A stretch of 22,886 bases of DNA from a virus. The position numbers and the translations under genes are program-made. A model generated the notes under the pieces. It searched no databases. It was not told the origin of the DNA and was given only the letters and a program-made list of their open reading frames with translations. The stretch spans positions 1 to 22,886 of the IMG/VR virus record IMGVR_UViG_3300035698_026989; one strand, given 5' to 3'. This document shows positions 6,347-14,677 of this stretch, piece by piece. Every line of letters begins with the position of its first letter. Position 1 is the first letter of the stretch.

Positions 6347-7297
6347 ATGGCTATAACGACCACGAGTGTGCTTCCAGCACCGGTGCAACAAAGTTTTAGT
6401 TACAAATTACTCTCGGTCCCAACCCCAAATATGATTCACAAGATACCTGCAATGCGTAAGCAAATGCCTCGTAACGGTGGTACAACCATCCGTATGCGTC
6501 GCTATAATGCTCTTTCGACAGCAATGGTACCTCTTGGAAATTCAGGTGTGACTCCACCGCCTCAATCATTGACAGCTGTTGATATTGATGCAAAAATGTC
6601 ATTCTATGGAACATATGTTCAGCTTAATGAGCAAGTTACTTTGCAATCACAAGATCCAGTTTTAAATGAAGCTGCAGCACGTTTAGGTGTTTCACTTAGG
6701 CAAACTGAAGATCAATTAACACGTGATATGCTTGCATCAACTGCATCTTTCATTAATGCAACTGGTGGAACAAACGGTGACAACCCAACTAACATTCAAC
6801 GTTCGGATATTAATACTGTCGTGCGTGCATTACTTAATAATGATGCATACACAATCTTAGATAATATCGAAGGTGAAGATAAGTTTGGTACAGCACCTAT
6901 TCGTGATGCTTACTTTGCTCTTTGCAGCACAAACTTAACTGGTGAGCTTGATGGTATTTCAGGATTCATTCAGAAGAACCAATATCCTGCACCAATGGAC
7001 GCATTACGTTCAGAGTGGGGCGCAATTGGTAACCTTCGTTTCCTCGTATCATCGATCGGTTCTGTTACTGCTAACTCTTCCAATCTTGGCGCAGACGTGT
7101 ATAACGTTTTCTGTGTTGGTATGGAAGCATATGCATGTATAGAACAAGATGGATACAGCGCAAGCTTTATCTACAGACCGCCAATATATGATGGTCCATT
7201 AGCTCTTAATGCATCAGTTGGTTATAAGTTCGCTGAAGTTCCACGCATTACGAACGACCTTTGGGTAGTCAATCTCCGTTGCACGTTGGAGGCTTAG
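6347..7297 (+). CDS. Major capsid protein, N4-gp56 family
   Basis: Main shell protein of the head, 316 aa. It matches the N4-gp56 capsid family: an early PAMRKQMPRNGGTTIRMRRYNAL region, then PPPQSLTAVDIDAKMSFYGTYVQLNEQVTL (residues about 70-100), DPVLNEAAARLGVSLRQTEDQLTRDML, a central DINTVVRALLNNDA helix and SEWGAIGNLRFLVS, finishing with a beta-rich C-terminus. Length is at the short end for the family. TAAGGA at 6335-6340 is 6 bases from the ATG. It is preceded by its own terminator-promoter-leader arrangement, which fits the need for high expression. The next gene starts one base after its stop. Confidence 0.9.
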   Translation: MAITTTSVLPAPVQQSFSYKLLSVPTPNMIHKIPAMRKQMPRNGGTTIRMRRYNALSTAMVPLGNSGVTPPPQSLTAVDIDAKMSFYGTYVQLNEQVTLQSQDPVLNEAAARLGVSLRQTEDQLTRDMLASTASFINATGGTNGDNPTNIQRSDINTVVRALLNNDAYTILDNIEGEDKFGTAPIRDAYFALCSTNLTGELDGISGFIQKNQYPAPMDALRSEWGAIGNLRFLVSSIGSVTANSSNLGADVYNVFCVGMEAYACIEQDGYSASFIYRPPIYDGPLALNASVGYKFAEVPRITNDLWVVNLRCTLEA

Positions 7298-7298
7298 T

Positions 7299-8276
7299 AT
7301 GAACAATACAATACTTCAACAAGGACGCTTTACTTCAGATGGTCTTCTAAAACGTCTGAATATTCGTTCTGATGTTGATTGGATAATGGTTTATAACTAC
7401 ACCCAAGCTGCAACTCAGCAAGGTGTAGGCCGTGGTGTTAAGTTTTACTGGCAGCGTGGTTTTCTTGATGGTTCTGCATTAGAATATAAAAAAGATGATG
7501 GTGTTGATACGCTTGAGATGGTTGGCGTTGAGACTGGCGGTTTTTCGTTAGTTGACTTAACCGCTAGCCCAGTTGGCGATATTGATGCAACTATTACAGC
7601 TATATCGAATGCTGCTCCCCCTGTTGTAACAATAACTGCTACTACAGCGTTATCTGATGGTGATGTTGTTAGATTGATTAATGTTGCGGGAGCTCAACAA
7701 CTCGGTGGATATGAGTTCACTATTGATGTCTTAAACGCAACTACTTTCGAGCTAGCATATATGGCTGCTATTGTTGCTGGTACAAATGGTTCATTTAGAC
7801 CTATTAAATACAATCCAATTTATTACCCACGTCGTCGTTTTGTTTCTAAAATTACACAAGCGGCTTCTGCAGTAATAACAATGACGGTAACTCATGGGTT
7901 TACTGTAGGACAAAAAGTTCGTCTTATTGTCCCAAGTGCATTTGGAATGACTGAAATGGATGGCTTAACTGCAACCATTACAGCTGTTTCGACTGATCTT
8001 GCAGCTAATACTAACTATATTACTGTTGATGTTGATTCAACTGCGTTTACCGCTTTTGCCTTCCCATTAACAGCCGATGTACCATTCTCACCAGCATTGG
8101 TGGTTCCTCTTGGAGAAGCTGCTGAAGCAAGTTATGCTAACTTACTTGATGATGCAACAAGAAACGAGAGTTACATTGGAATGGAATTAGCTGCTGGCGC
8201 TCAGTCACCAGGTGGTTCTTCTGATGATGTAATATATTGGACCGCTGGTAAGTCTTTTAGTGTTGACAACGAATAA
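7299..8276 (+). CDS. Virion structural protein, paralogue 1 (325 aa)
   Basis: A 325-aa beta-rich protein directly after the capsid gene, and one of a tandem pair with the next gene. The N-terminal part (GRFTSDG, SDVDWIMVYNYTQAA, GRGVKFYWQRG) is shared with its neighbour. It then carries two copies of a beta module of the form x-GDxVRLIN...LGGYEFTIDVLNATTFEL (about residues 95-155) and HGFTVGQKVRLIVPS...ITVDVDSTAF (about 190-245), a pattern familiar from phage virion and tail proteins. A decoration, capsid-lining or tail role is inferred from position. GGAGG at 7288-7292 lies inside the end of the capsid gene, so translation is probably coupled. No enzyme motif was seen. Confidence 0.75.
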   Translation: MNNTILQQGRFTSDGLLKRLNIRSDVDWIMVYNYTQAATQQGVGRGVKFYWQRGFLDGSALEYKKDDGVDTLEMVGVETGGFSLVDLTASPVGDIDATITAISNAAPPVVTITATTALSDGDVVRLINVAGAQQLGGYEFTIDVLNATTFELAYMAAIVAGTNGSFRPIKYNPIYYPRRRFVSKITQAASAVITMTVTHGFTVGQKVRLIVPSAFGMTEMDGLTATITAVSTDLAANTNYITVDVDSTAFTAFAFPLTADVPFSPALVVPLGEAAEASYANLLDDATRNESYIGMELAAGAQSPGGSSDDVIYWTAGKSFSVDNE

Positions 8277-8285
8277 GGGGTAATC

Positions 8286-9263
8286 ATGGCAAATGATACT
8301 CTTATTAAGAGTGGTTCTTTTATTTCTGATGGCACTTCTGAAACCATTATCTTGAGAGAATCTGTTGATTGGTTAAAAACTTGGAATGTGACACAAGCTG
8401 CACTTCAAGATACACCAGGACGTGGTGTAGATTTCTACTGGCAACGTGGTATGGCTGATGATACGGGCGTTATTACCTTTAAGGAAGATGGTACTGATAC
8501 ATTAGAAATGCTTACGCTTGCAACCGGTGGATTTACGCTACTGGAAACAGATGAGTATGATGTTGGTGCTATTGATACTACTGTTACAGATGTATCAGGA
8601 GTTGCTGTTATAACAGTAACTTCTACTGCTGCACTAAGAGATGGTGATATTGTTAGAATGATTAATTGCGTAGGAGCACAACAGCTCGGTGGTTATGATT
8701 TCAGTATCGATGTTCTCGATGGAACAACATTTCAGCTAGCATTTATGCCAGCTATAGTTGCTGGTACAACTGGTTCGTTTAGATTAATCAAATATGATTC
8801 GTTGTTTTATCCAAAACATAGAGCCATATCTAGTATAACTAAAGCAGCACATGCTGTTGTTACAATGACCGTAGCTCATGGATTTACTATAGGTCAAACA
8901 GTTCGTTTTGTTATTCCAACAGCGTTTGGAATGAGAGAGCTGAACGGCTTGACTGGAACTGTTCTTGCTGTATCTACAAATGTTGGAACAAGTGTTAACC
9001 GTATTACTGTTGATATTGATTCAACTTCATTCTCAACATTTGCGTTTCCACTAACTGCAGCAGTACCATTTTCTCCTGCATTAGTAGTTCCTATTGGGCA
9101 ATCAGCTGAAGATATTGATGGTAAAGTTTCTTTAGATGATGCAACACGCAATATTGGATTTACTGGAATTAAGTTAGGAGCTGGTGAATTAGCTCCTGCT
9201 GGTGATACTGATGATAGAATTGTATGGGTAGCAGGTAAAGCTGACTTAGTAGAAAACGAATAA
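8286..9263 (+). CDS. Virion structural protein, paralogue 2 (325 aa)
   Basis: Exactly the same length as its upstream neighbour and collinear with it. Shared landmarks are VDWLKTWNVTQAAL, GRGVDFYWQRG, DTLEML...TGGFTLL, VGAQQLGGYDFSIDVLDGTTFQLAFM, AHGFTIGQTVRFVIPTAFGM, ITVDIDSTSFSTFAFPLTA and a near-identical C-terminal PFSPALVVPIG, with DDATRN. Differences are spread throughout, so the duplication is not recent. AAGGGG at 8275-8280 overlaps the previous stop region. Two homologues in tandem may build a hetero-oligomer, or one may have been specialised for another position in the particle. The specific role was not recognised. Confidence 0.75.
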   Translation: MANDTLIKSGSFISDGTSETIILRESVDWLKTWNVTQAALQDTPGRGVDFYWQRGMADDTGVITFKEDGTDTLEMLTLATGGFTLLETDEYDVGAIDTTVTDVSGVAVITVTSTAALRDGDIVRMINCVGAQQLGGYDFSIDVLDGTTFQLAFMPAIVAGTTGSFRLIKYDSLFYPKHRAISSITKAAHAVVTMTVAHGFTIGQTVRFVIPTAFGMRELNGLTGTVLAVSTNVGTSVNRITVDIDSTSFSTFAFPLTAAVPFSPALVVPIGQSAEDIDGKVSLDDATRNIGFTGIKLGAGELAPAGDTDDRIVWVAGKADLVENE

Positions 9264-9274
9264 TATAATTGTTT

Positions 9275-9295
9275 GGGGAGAGAAATCTCCCCTTT
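9275..9295 (+). terminator. GAAA-tetraloop hairpin after the paralogue pair
   Basis: GGGGAGA, GAAA, TCTCCCC at 9275-9292: a perfect 7-bp stem closed by a GNRA tetraloop, followed by only three T. It is stable, but the U-tract is weak, so attenuation or mRNA end protection is as likely as termination. The next gene's GAGGG binding site begins a few bases later. Confidence 0.5.
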
Positions 9296-9309
9296 AGAGA
9301 GGGAAAACA

Positions 9310-9714
9310 ATGACATTGCTAAAATCAGAAGAAATAAATAAAAAGAAACAAATGAATTTAAAAAATCAAAGAGATAGGGATCGCGAAATAGTACGTGGAA
9401 TCTTTAAGTTTGATGAAGTTCCTGGTGGAACAATGAGCTTTGTCTATAAAAAGTATAGAGAAGACCCTGTAGAACGTTATAGTTTTGTTGATGGTTGTGC
9501 ATATTCTATTCCTCTTGGAGTAGCAAAACATCTTAATAAAAACGGATGGTATCCAATTCATCATTTCACTATGGATGATAAAGATAAGCCTTCGGTTAGA
9601 GTTGGACATAAGAAGCATCGTTTTAGTTTTCAAAGCTTAGAATTTGTTGATGTTGATGATGTTCCTACAATACCTGGTGTAAATGATATTGTTACTGCAG
9701 AAATAATACGGTAA
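9310..9714 (+). CDS. Conserved phage hypothetical (134 aa)
   Basis: A 134-aa soluble protein with a very basic, charged N-terminus (KSEEINKKKQMNLKNQRDRD) and a conserved-looking core: VRGIFKFDEVPGGTMSFVYKK, YSFVDGCAYSIPLGVAKHLN, NGWYPIHHF and KHRFSFQSLEFVDVDDVP. I recognise the VRGxFxxxEVPGG...DGxxYxxPLGVAxHLNxNGWYP order from hypotheticals in podovirus-like late regions. Function unknown; position suggests a minor virion or assembly protein. GAGGG at 9299-9303 is 6 bases before the ATG. After its stop there is an AT-only inverted repeat (9738-9746 with 9752-9760). Confidence 0.75.
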   Translation: MTLLKSEEINKKKQMNLKNQRDRDREIVRGIFKFDEVPGGTMSFVYKKYREDPVERYSFVDGCAYSIPLGVAKHLNKNGWYPIHHFTMDDKDKPSVRVGHKKHRFSFQSLEFVDVDDVPTIPGVNDIVTAEIIR

Positions 9715-9771
9715 TCAGTGTTGAAAATGTTCTATAATAATTAAAATTACTTTTTAATTAGAAGGATTGTA

Positions 9772-10734
9772 ATGGCATCTTCAACATTGGATACGATACG
9801 GATTAAAGTGAGGAGACTTACTCATAGTCCATCTCAGGCACAGTTAACGAATACAGAAATTGATGAATACGTTAACACTTTTTATCAATACGATTTACCA
9901 GAACATTTACGACTTTTTACTAATCTTGTGCCATTTACCTTTTATACGAAGCCTAATGTAGATAGTTATTCAACAAATTCCGATGCCTTGACTGCCATTA
10001 ACAATCTTTCTGATTTTAAGAATAGAGTTATCACTGTTCATCCACCAGTTTATATTGATGGAAAACAGATGTTTTTTTCTCAATCTCCACAAGAATTCTA
10101 TGCTTCTTTCCCTAAGAATAAGTCAGTTGGATCTACTGGTAATACCGGAGACGGCGTAACAGTTTCTTTTTCGGGAACACTAAGTACGACTCCAATACAA
10201 AAAAATACTGTTTCATTTACCTCATCTACAACTACAAATGCTTCACTTAATCTTATTGATAATGGAAATAAAAACCTGTCTGGAGATGGTGTAGGAGTAA
10301 TAGATTATTTAACAGGAGCATATTCGCTTAATTTTTCTACAGCTCCAGCACTCGGTGCATCTATAGATTTTCATGTATTTCCTTATGTTGCTAGCGTGCC
10401 TCAAGCAGTTATGTATTACGGAAACACATTTACCGTGCGACCAATTCCTGACGGAGTGTATGCAATTGAGATGCAGGTATATCAGACGTTTACTGATTTT
10501 GCATTAGGTTCTACTAACCCAGAGCTTAATCAGTGGTGGCAATATATAGCCTACGGCGCTGCTAAAAAGGTATTTGAAGATCGAGCTGATCCAGATAATA
10601 TTGCAATAATATTGCCAGAGTTTAAACAACAAGAGCGATTAGTTTTAAGACGTACAATAGCGCAGCAGACAAATGGACGTGTCGCAACTATTTATACAGA
10701 AGGCATTGGCATTGATGGTAATGTTACTCAATAA
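9772..10734 (+). CDS. Head-to-tail adaptor-like protein with inserted beta domain (320 aa)
   Basis: Probable neck/adaptor protein below the portal. The N-terminal helical part (STLDTIRIKVRRLTHSPSQAQLTNTEIDEYVNTF, then DLPEHLRLF and FTFYTKPNVDSY) and the C-terminal helices (LNQWWQYIAYGAAKKVFEDRADPDN) resemble phage head-tail connector proteins. Between them, about residues 121-205, sits a beta module with DGVTVSFSGTLSTTPIQ, LIDNGN and GVGVIDYLTGAYSLNFSTAP, a module also seen in other phage tail proteins, so it looks like a domain insertion. AAGGA at 9762-9766. It lies just before the fibre-like and nozzle-like genes, as expected for neck genes. The P22 gp4-type role is inferred. Confidence 0.7.
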   Translation: MASSTLDTIRIKVRRLTHSPSQAQLTNTEIDEYVNTFYQYDLPEHLRLFTNLVPFTFYTKPNVDSYSTNSDALTAINNLSDFKNRVITVHPPVYIDGKQMFFSQSPQEFYASFPKNKSVGSTGNTGDGVTVSFSGTLSTTPIQKNTVSFTSSTTTNASLNLIDNGNKNLSGDGVGVIDYLTGAYSLNFSTAPALGASIDFHVFPYVASVPQAVMYYGNTFTVRPIPDGVYAIEMQVYQTFTDFALGSTNPELNQWWQYIAYGAAKKVFEDRADPDNIAIILPEFKQQERLVLRRTIAQQTNGRVATIYTEGIGIDGNVTQ

Positions 10735-10748
10735 TTAAAGGATAAGTA

Positions 10749-11330
10749 ATGGCTTACGATAATTCGATTCCACAACCAACAGATACACTTCAAGCATCAC
10801 AGGCTGATTTGCTCGCTAACTTTCAGGCAATAAAGATTCTTATTGATGTTGATCATAAGACCTTCGGCGATGCTAATGAAGGTGCTCATGCAAAAGTAAC
10901 GCTACCAGATTATGCAGCTACTGCAGTTTTTACAGGAACAAATGCAGGAATTTATGCACAAACTTCTGCATTAACAACAAAAAATGAACTGTATTCGCAT
11001 GTTGCCGGTAGAACAGATGTTCCATTTACTGCTATGTTGAATTCAATAACAGGATGGTCATATCTTCCTTCCGGATTATTAATGAAATGGGGCGTTGCAA
11101 CGGCAACGGGTGTTTTAACGGTTACTTATCCAGTAAATGCCGGAGTTATTCCAGATTTTGCTCAAGTATATACTGTTCTTTTAACACCAATTGACTCTAC
11201 TATCGGAGAAGCAGATGTTGCTATTCGCTTAATTCAGATAGAGGCAGCGTTTTTCAATGTTTATGGATCAAAAAGAACGACTCCTGGTACAGCTGCGACA
11301 TCGTTTAAATATCTTTCTATTGGAATATAA
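10749..11330 (+). CDS. Small tail-fibre-like virion protein (193 aa)
   Basis: A 193-aa protein with a fibre-type N-terminus (IPQPTDTLQASQADLLANFQAIKILIDVDH..F.DANEGAHAKVTLP) and a C-terminal beta domain opening with LPSGLLMKWG, a motif common at the ends of phage tail fibres. Several beta strands follow to the stop. The order (trimerising N-terminal helix, short shaft, knob-like end) suits a short fibre or spike attached near the adaptor. AAAGGA at 10737-10742. Its stop codon directly abuts the ATG of the nozzle gene, so the two products are probably made together. Receptor binding is inferred. Confidence 0.65.
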   Translation: MAYDNSIPQPTDTLQASQADLLANFQAIKILIDVDHKTFGDANEGAHAKVTLPDYAATAVFTGTNAGIYAQTSALTTKNELYSHVAGRTDVPFTAMLNSITGWSYLPSGLLMKWGVATATGVLTVTYPVNAGVIPDFAQVYTVLLTPIDSTIGEADVAIRLIQIEAAFFNVYGSKRTTPGTAATSFKYLSIGI

Positions 11331-13514
11331 ATGGCACAAAGAGATCGTTTTTTTATAGGACCACTTAGTGCTGGTCTTGAAAGCAATGTTAAACCGTGGC
11401 TTTTGCCAGATGATGCTTTCGCTCAACTTGAAAATGCATATGTTTTTAGGGGGAGGGTTAAGAAACGTTTTGGAACATATCCTATTGCCGATGGATCAAA
11501 TATATTACCATCTAGATTACGTATTGATCTTGGAAATACAGACGTCTTTGGAGATATCGCTGGAACTGTCCCAGGAGCTATCTTTGAAGTTGGGCAGCAA
11601 TTCTCTATTGGTACTGAAATATTCACGGTAATAGCTCTCGGTACTCCTACAAATATGATCACTACAGGAGCATCTACAACTTTAACATATGATACAACAA
11701 CTGGCGCTTATGATATTCAGGGTGCGACAGCTGGAATTCCATGTTATTTTTATCCAACACAACCTGTTATGGGTTTACCAAACTATGAAGATATTTCAGT
11801 AAACTTTGAACCACTCTTTGCTTTCGACACACAATTTGCATATCAATTTTCTGGTGGAATGTGGTCTCGTCTTGGCACAGATGTCTGGACCGGGACCGAT
11901 GCAGATTTTTTCTGGTCATATAATTATCGTGATGTCGATGCTAGTCAGACATCTCTTTTTACAACTAACTTTGTTGCGGCAGACAAGATACGTTATTGGA
12001 ATGCTTTGTGGAAGACACTGAATCCAATCGCAAGAGATAGTGTTGATCCTGTAACAGTAATTACAATAGAAACATGTAGAATTATTATTCCATTCAAAAA
12101 CAGATTGTTATTTTTAAATGTTGTTGAAAAAATTAATGGTGTTGATACTGCTATTGGTAATCGCTGTCGCTTTTCTCAAAATGGCAGTCCTGTCCACGTC
12201 GACTCATGGAGAGAAGATATCCCAGGCAGAGGCAGTTATATTGATGCATCGACTAAAGAACAAATTGTAAGCGCTCGACTTATTAGAGATAGATTAATTG
12301 TTTTCTTTGAGAGAAGTACCTGGGAGCTTGTTCACACAACAAACCAAATAACACCTTTTGTATGGCAACAAATTAACTCTGAGCTTGGTGTAGAATCTTC
12401 ATTTTCGAGTGTACCATTTGATCGTGTTGTTATTGGTGTTGGTAATGTTGGTATTCATGCGTGTACTGGTGCATCAGTTGATAGAATTGATAGCAAGATA
12501 CCAGATGAAGTTTTTGCTATTCGTGAAACAAATAGCGCTACAAATCGTGTTTATGGTATACGTGATTATTTTAGTGAAATGGTATATTGGACGTTCCCAA
12601 TACGTGGATCGTTTGCGCAAAAAGTACTTGTTTATAACTATTCTTCGGGAACGTGGGCGTTTTTTGATGATTCGTTTACATGTTTTGGATACTATCAGCC
12701 AAATGATAGTAGAACATGGCAAACAAGTCCACAACAATGGATGGTTACGGGAGATCCTTGGGTAGATCCGCAATATAATGCTCGTTTTAGGAATGTTGTT
12801 GCTGGAAATCAGCAGGGCTATGTATCAGTTATTGATAATAAAAAAGCTAGCAACGCTAAGTCTCTTTCTGTAACAAATATAGCCGGCTCTCCAAATGTCT
12901 TCACAAGTGTTAATCACAATCTTTCTAATAGTGATTTTGTGTTACTTGAAGATATTGATAGTGTAGATGTGGCTGGATTTGAAAGCTTAAATGACTCAAT
13001 ATATAAAGTAACGGTTATAGATGCTGATACGTTTAATTTGGCCAAATCCACCGGTGAAATTATAGATCTCACAGACACATACAATGGTGCTGGAAATATA
13101 TCTCGCGTCAGTAAAATTGATATTGTTACTAAAGAATATAACTTCTATAGAAATCAAGGCCATACCGTTGATGTTAATAAAGTTAATTTCTATATAGATA
13201 AGACAGATTTTGGACAGATTACTATTGACTCGCTTGTATCAAGTGCATCACTTTCTCTTATAGAAGAGGGCCAGGCAACAAATTCTATTTTAGGATCATC
13301 GATTTTGGAAACATCACCATATCCTATTGTCGCTATGGAGAAGTTGCAGACTAGATTATGGCACACAGTATATATTCAAGCTGCTGGTAATGCCGTACAA
13401 TTAAGAATATATAGCTCTAATGCACAGATGTTTGATAAAGATATAGCGTTAAGCAAATTTGATATGCATGCAATGATGTTTCATGCAATGTCGGGGAGCT
13501 CTCGCTTAGATTGA
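11331..13514 (+). CDS. Tail nozzle / hub-like protein (727 aa)
   Basis: A large beta-rich protein beginning MAQRDRFFIGPLSAGLESNV, WLLPDDAFAQLENAYVFRGRVKKRFG. This start recurs in tail proteins that resemble the P22 gp10 / T7 gp12 nozzle group. The body has repeated blade-like stretches (IRYWNALWKT, RLIRDRLIVFFERSTWELV, SVPFDRVVIGVGNVGIHACTGASVDRID, KVLVYNYSSGTWAFFDDSF) compatible with a beta-propeller. Near residues 510-570 it carries a beta module ending YKVTVIDADTFNL, the same kind as in the genes at 7299 and 8286. Starts immediately at the previous stop with only GGA nearby, implying coupled translation. Ends with TGA. Confidence 0.72.
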   Translation: MAQRDRFFIGPLSAGLESNVKPWLLPDDAFAQLENAYVFRGRVKKRFGTYPIADGSNILPSRLRIDLGNTDVFGDIAGTVPGAIFEVGQQFSIGTEIFTVIALGTPTNMITTGASTTLTYDTTTGAYDIQGATAGIPCYFYPTQPVMGLPNYEDISVNFEPLFAFDTQFAYQFSGGMWSRLGTDVWTGTDADFFWSYNYRDVDASQTSLFTTNFVAADKIRYWNALWKTLNPIARDSVDPVTVITIETCRIIIPFKNRLLFLNVVEKINGVDTAIGNRCRFSQNGSPVHVDSWREDIPGRGSYIDASTKEQIVSARLIRDRLIVFFERSTWELVHTTNQITPFVWQQINSELGVESSFSSVPFDRVVIGVGNVGIHACTGASVDRIDSKIPDEVFAIRETNSATNRVYGIRDYFSEMVYWTFPIRGSFAQKVLVYNYSSGTWAFFDDSFTCFGYYQPNDSRTWQTSPQQWMVTGDPWVDPQYNARFRNVVAGNQQGYVSVIDNKKASNAKSLSVTNIAGSPNVFTSVNHNLSNSDFVLLEDIDSVDVAGFESLNDSIYKVTVIDADTFNLAKSTGEIIDLTDTYNGAGNISRVSKIDIVTKEYNFYRNQGHTVDVNKVNFYIDKTDFGQITIDSLVSSASLSLIEEGQATNSILGSSILETSPYPIVAMEKLQTRLWHTVYIQAAGNAVQLRIYSSNAQMFDKDIALSKFDMHAMMFHAMSGSSRLD

Positions 13515-13583
13515 TATGATTTTGGTATTCTATTAAAGAGATATTCTTTATATTAAACAGACATTGTCTGGGAAGGATAGATC

Positions 13584-14012
13584 ATGAATACCATTCTCAT
13601 TATTTTCTCTATTTTTATTGGCACTCTTGTATGTAATGTTCGTTCGTGCGAGCAGAATGGAGTTCGTGATATAACAATATCACCATTAAGTCCTGGCATC
13701 ATACAAAAGATACAAAATTTTGCAGAGAAAAAAATAAGCGTTACACACAGAGATGATGGTGTGACGAAAACAAATCTTGTACGATTAGCTAAAGTTACTA
13801 AAAAATATTCCGCACCACTTAGATATGTTCATGGTGCTGTTCATCGCGTTAGAGAACAAGAAGATCCATTAGAAGATATTAAGCCGGGAAAATCACTGTG
13901 CTCTACAAGAACGCAAGTGTTTGTTTTTGTAGGCGTCATGACGGCAACTAGCACGATTATTTCAGCTGTTGTTGGTGGTACTGTAGCGCTTATTATTCAT
14001 TTTACAACGTGA
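13584..14012 (+). CDS. Two-helix membrane protein (142 aa)
   Basis: N-terminal hydrophobic segment, residues 2-17 (NTILIIFSIFIGTLVC), then a basic, mostly polar domain of about 90 residues (ITISPLSPGIIQKIQNF, TKTNLVRLAKVTKKYS) and a C-terminal TM segment about 112-140 (VFVFVGVMTATSTIISAVVGG and on). The first segment could be a signal peptide or an anchor; there is no proper lipobox, since Val precedes Cys. GGAAGGA at 13571-13577. A two-anchor protein at the end of a tail operon could be lysis-related, an envelope modifier or a moron. No family recognised. It is one of only two intact genes here that end in TGA. Confidence 0.6.
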   Translation: MNTILIIFSIFIGTLVCNVRSCEQNGVRDITISPLSPGIIQKIQNFAEKKISVTHRDDGVTKTNLVRLAKVTKKYSAPLRYVHGAVHRVREQEDPLEDIKPGKSLCSTRTQVFVFVGVMTATSTIISAVVGGTVALIIHFTT

Positions 14013-14020
14013 AGATTGAA

Positions 14021-14048
14021 TCACCTCCCGAGGAGGATCGAGAGGTGA
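14021..14048 (+). other. Hairpin with alternative pairings after the two-TM gene
   Basis: TCACCTC at 14021-14027 pairs with GAGGTGA at 14042-14048. Inside it, CCTCC (14024-14028) can instead pair with GGAGG (14032-14036). The two foldings exclude each other. It lies in the convergent gap and is followed by AAAAAGG. Confidence 0.4.
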
Positions 14049-14060
14049 CAAAAAGGAGTA

Positions 14061-14087
14061 AGTAGGCATATGAGAACCTACTGTTTT
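14061..14087 (+). terminator. Bidirectional terminator-like hairpin between convergent genes
   Basis: AGTAGG (14061-14066) pairs with CCTACT (14077-14082) across a 10-base loop, followed on the plus strand by GTTTT. On the minus strand the same stem contains the stop codon of the 14078-14620 gene and is followed a little later by a run of five T. It would stop both converging transcripts. Confidence 0.55.
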
Positions 14088-14620
14088 ATATACTCTAATA
14101 TAACATAGGTTGTAGTGAAACTTGATCGGTTACTTGTCGTTGTTATTTTTATGTTTGTTGTATCAACTTCTAATGATATTTGTGCTGCCGCTCCGGAAAA
14201 TGGTAATGGAATATAATTATGTCCTATGGTATCTGATGCAGCACCATATATTCTCGTAAATGTTGTATTGTTATCTATGGTTAATCCATGAGCAACTGAC
14301 TTGAGGGCACTGTTTGGAAGAGCTCCAAAGTTTATTACTTTTCTGAACACTTGCCGATAGGTTGGTGTTTGATCTGTTGTTGAAGAGAGTGCTGGATTAG
14401 GAAAAAAGAGTTGTCCATTAATAAATTCTGTTTGATCATAGTATCCGGCATCGCGAATATTTACTGATAGAGCAATATTATTTATGTTTTGGTAAAGCCT
14501 GACAAGAATATCTTTAAATTCGTCACTTGTTACATCTACATCTCGTATTTCTGAGATATCCCAAACGCTTGTTGTTGGCAAAAAAGCGCCAGTATTAATT
14601 CTCTCTTGAGCTGAAGCCAT
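14078..14620 (-). CDS. Virion-like protein on the minus strand (180 aa)
   Basis: Encoded against the surrounding late genes. N-terminal segment ERINTGAFLPTTSVWDISEI, helical EFKDILVRLYQNINNIALSVNI, then GYYDQTEFINGQLFFPNPAL, YRQVFRKVINFGALPN and a beta-rich C-terminus with TFTRIYGAASD and HNYIPLPFSGAAAQISLEV. This looks like a conserved phage structural hypothetical, but I cannot name a role. ATG 14620 is preferred over the in-frame GTG at 14623 because its AGGAG (complement of 14626-14630) is 5 bases from the ATG. It diverges from the gene at 14698 across a 77-base gap that carries a long dyad. Confidence 0.72.
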   Translation of the reverse strand: MASAQERINTGAFLPTTSVWDISEIRDVDVTSDEFKDILVRLYQNINNIALSVNIRDAGYYDQTEFINGQLFFPNPALSSTTDQTPTYRQVFRKVINFGALPNSALKSVAHGLTIDNNTTFTRIYGAASDTIGHNYIPLPFSGAAAQISLEVDTTNIKITTTSNRSSFTTTYVILEYIKQ

Positions 14621-14643
14621 CACTTCTCCTATTTTGTATAAGG

Positions 14644-14677
14644 CAGTATATCGTTATAGTATACTAACAATATACTG
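14644..14677. promoter_or_regulatory. Imperfect dyad in a divergent intergenic region
   Basis: CAGTATAT (14644-14651) mirrors ATATACTG (14670-14677), and GTTA (14653-14656) mirrors TAAC (14665-14668), giving 12 of 13 symmetric positions about one centre. It sits between two divergent start codons (14620 minus, 14698 plus), in a TATA-rich stretch with possible -10 hexamers on both strands. It may be an operator or simply overlapping promoter elements. Confidence 0.45.

Noticed and set aside
9721-9738. TTGAAA and TATAAT as a promoter before the adaptor gene
   Set aside because: Only 6 bases separate them and no -35 exists at 16-18 bases; probably chance in an AT-rich gap.
14070-14111. 13-codon frame starting at an ATG after AAGGAG
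   Set aside because: Spacing from the binding site is 11 bases, the frame lies across the convergent terminator hairpin, and nothing downstream suggests a leader peptide.
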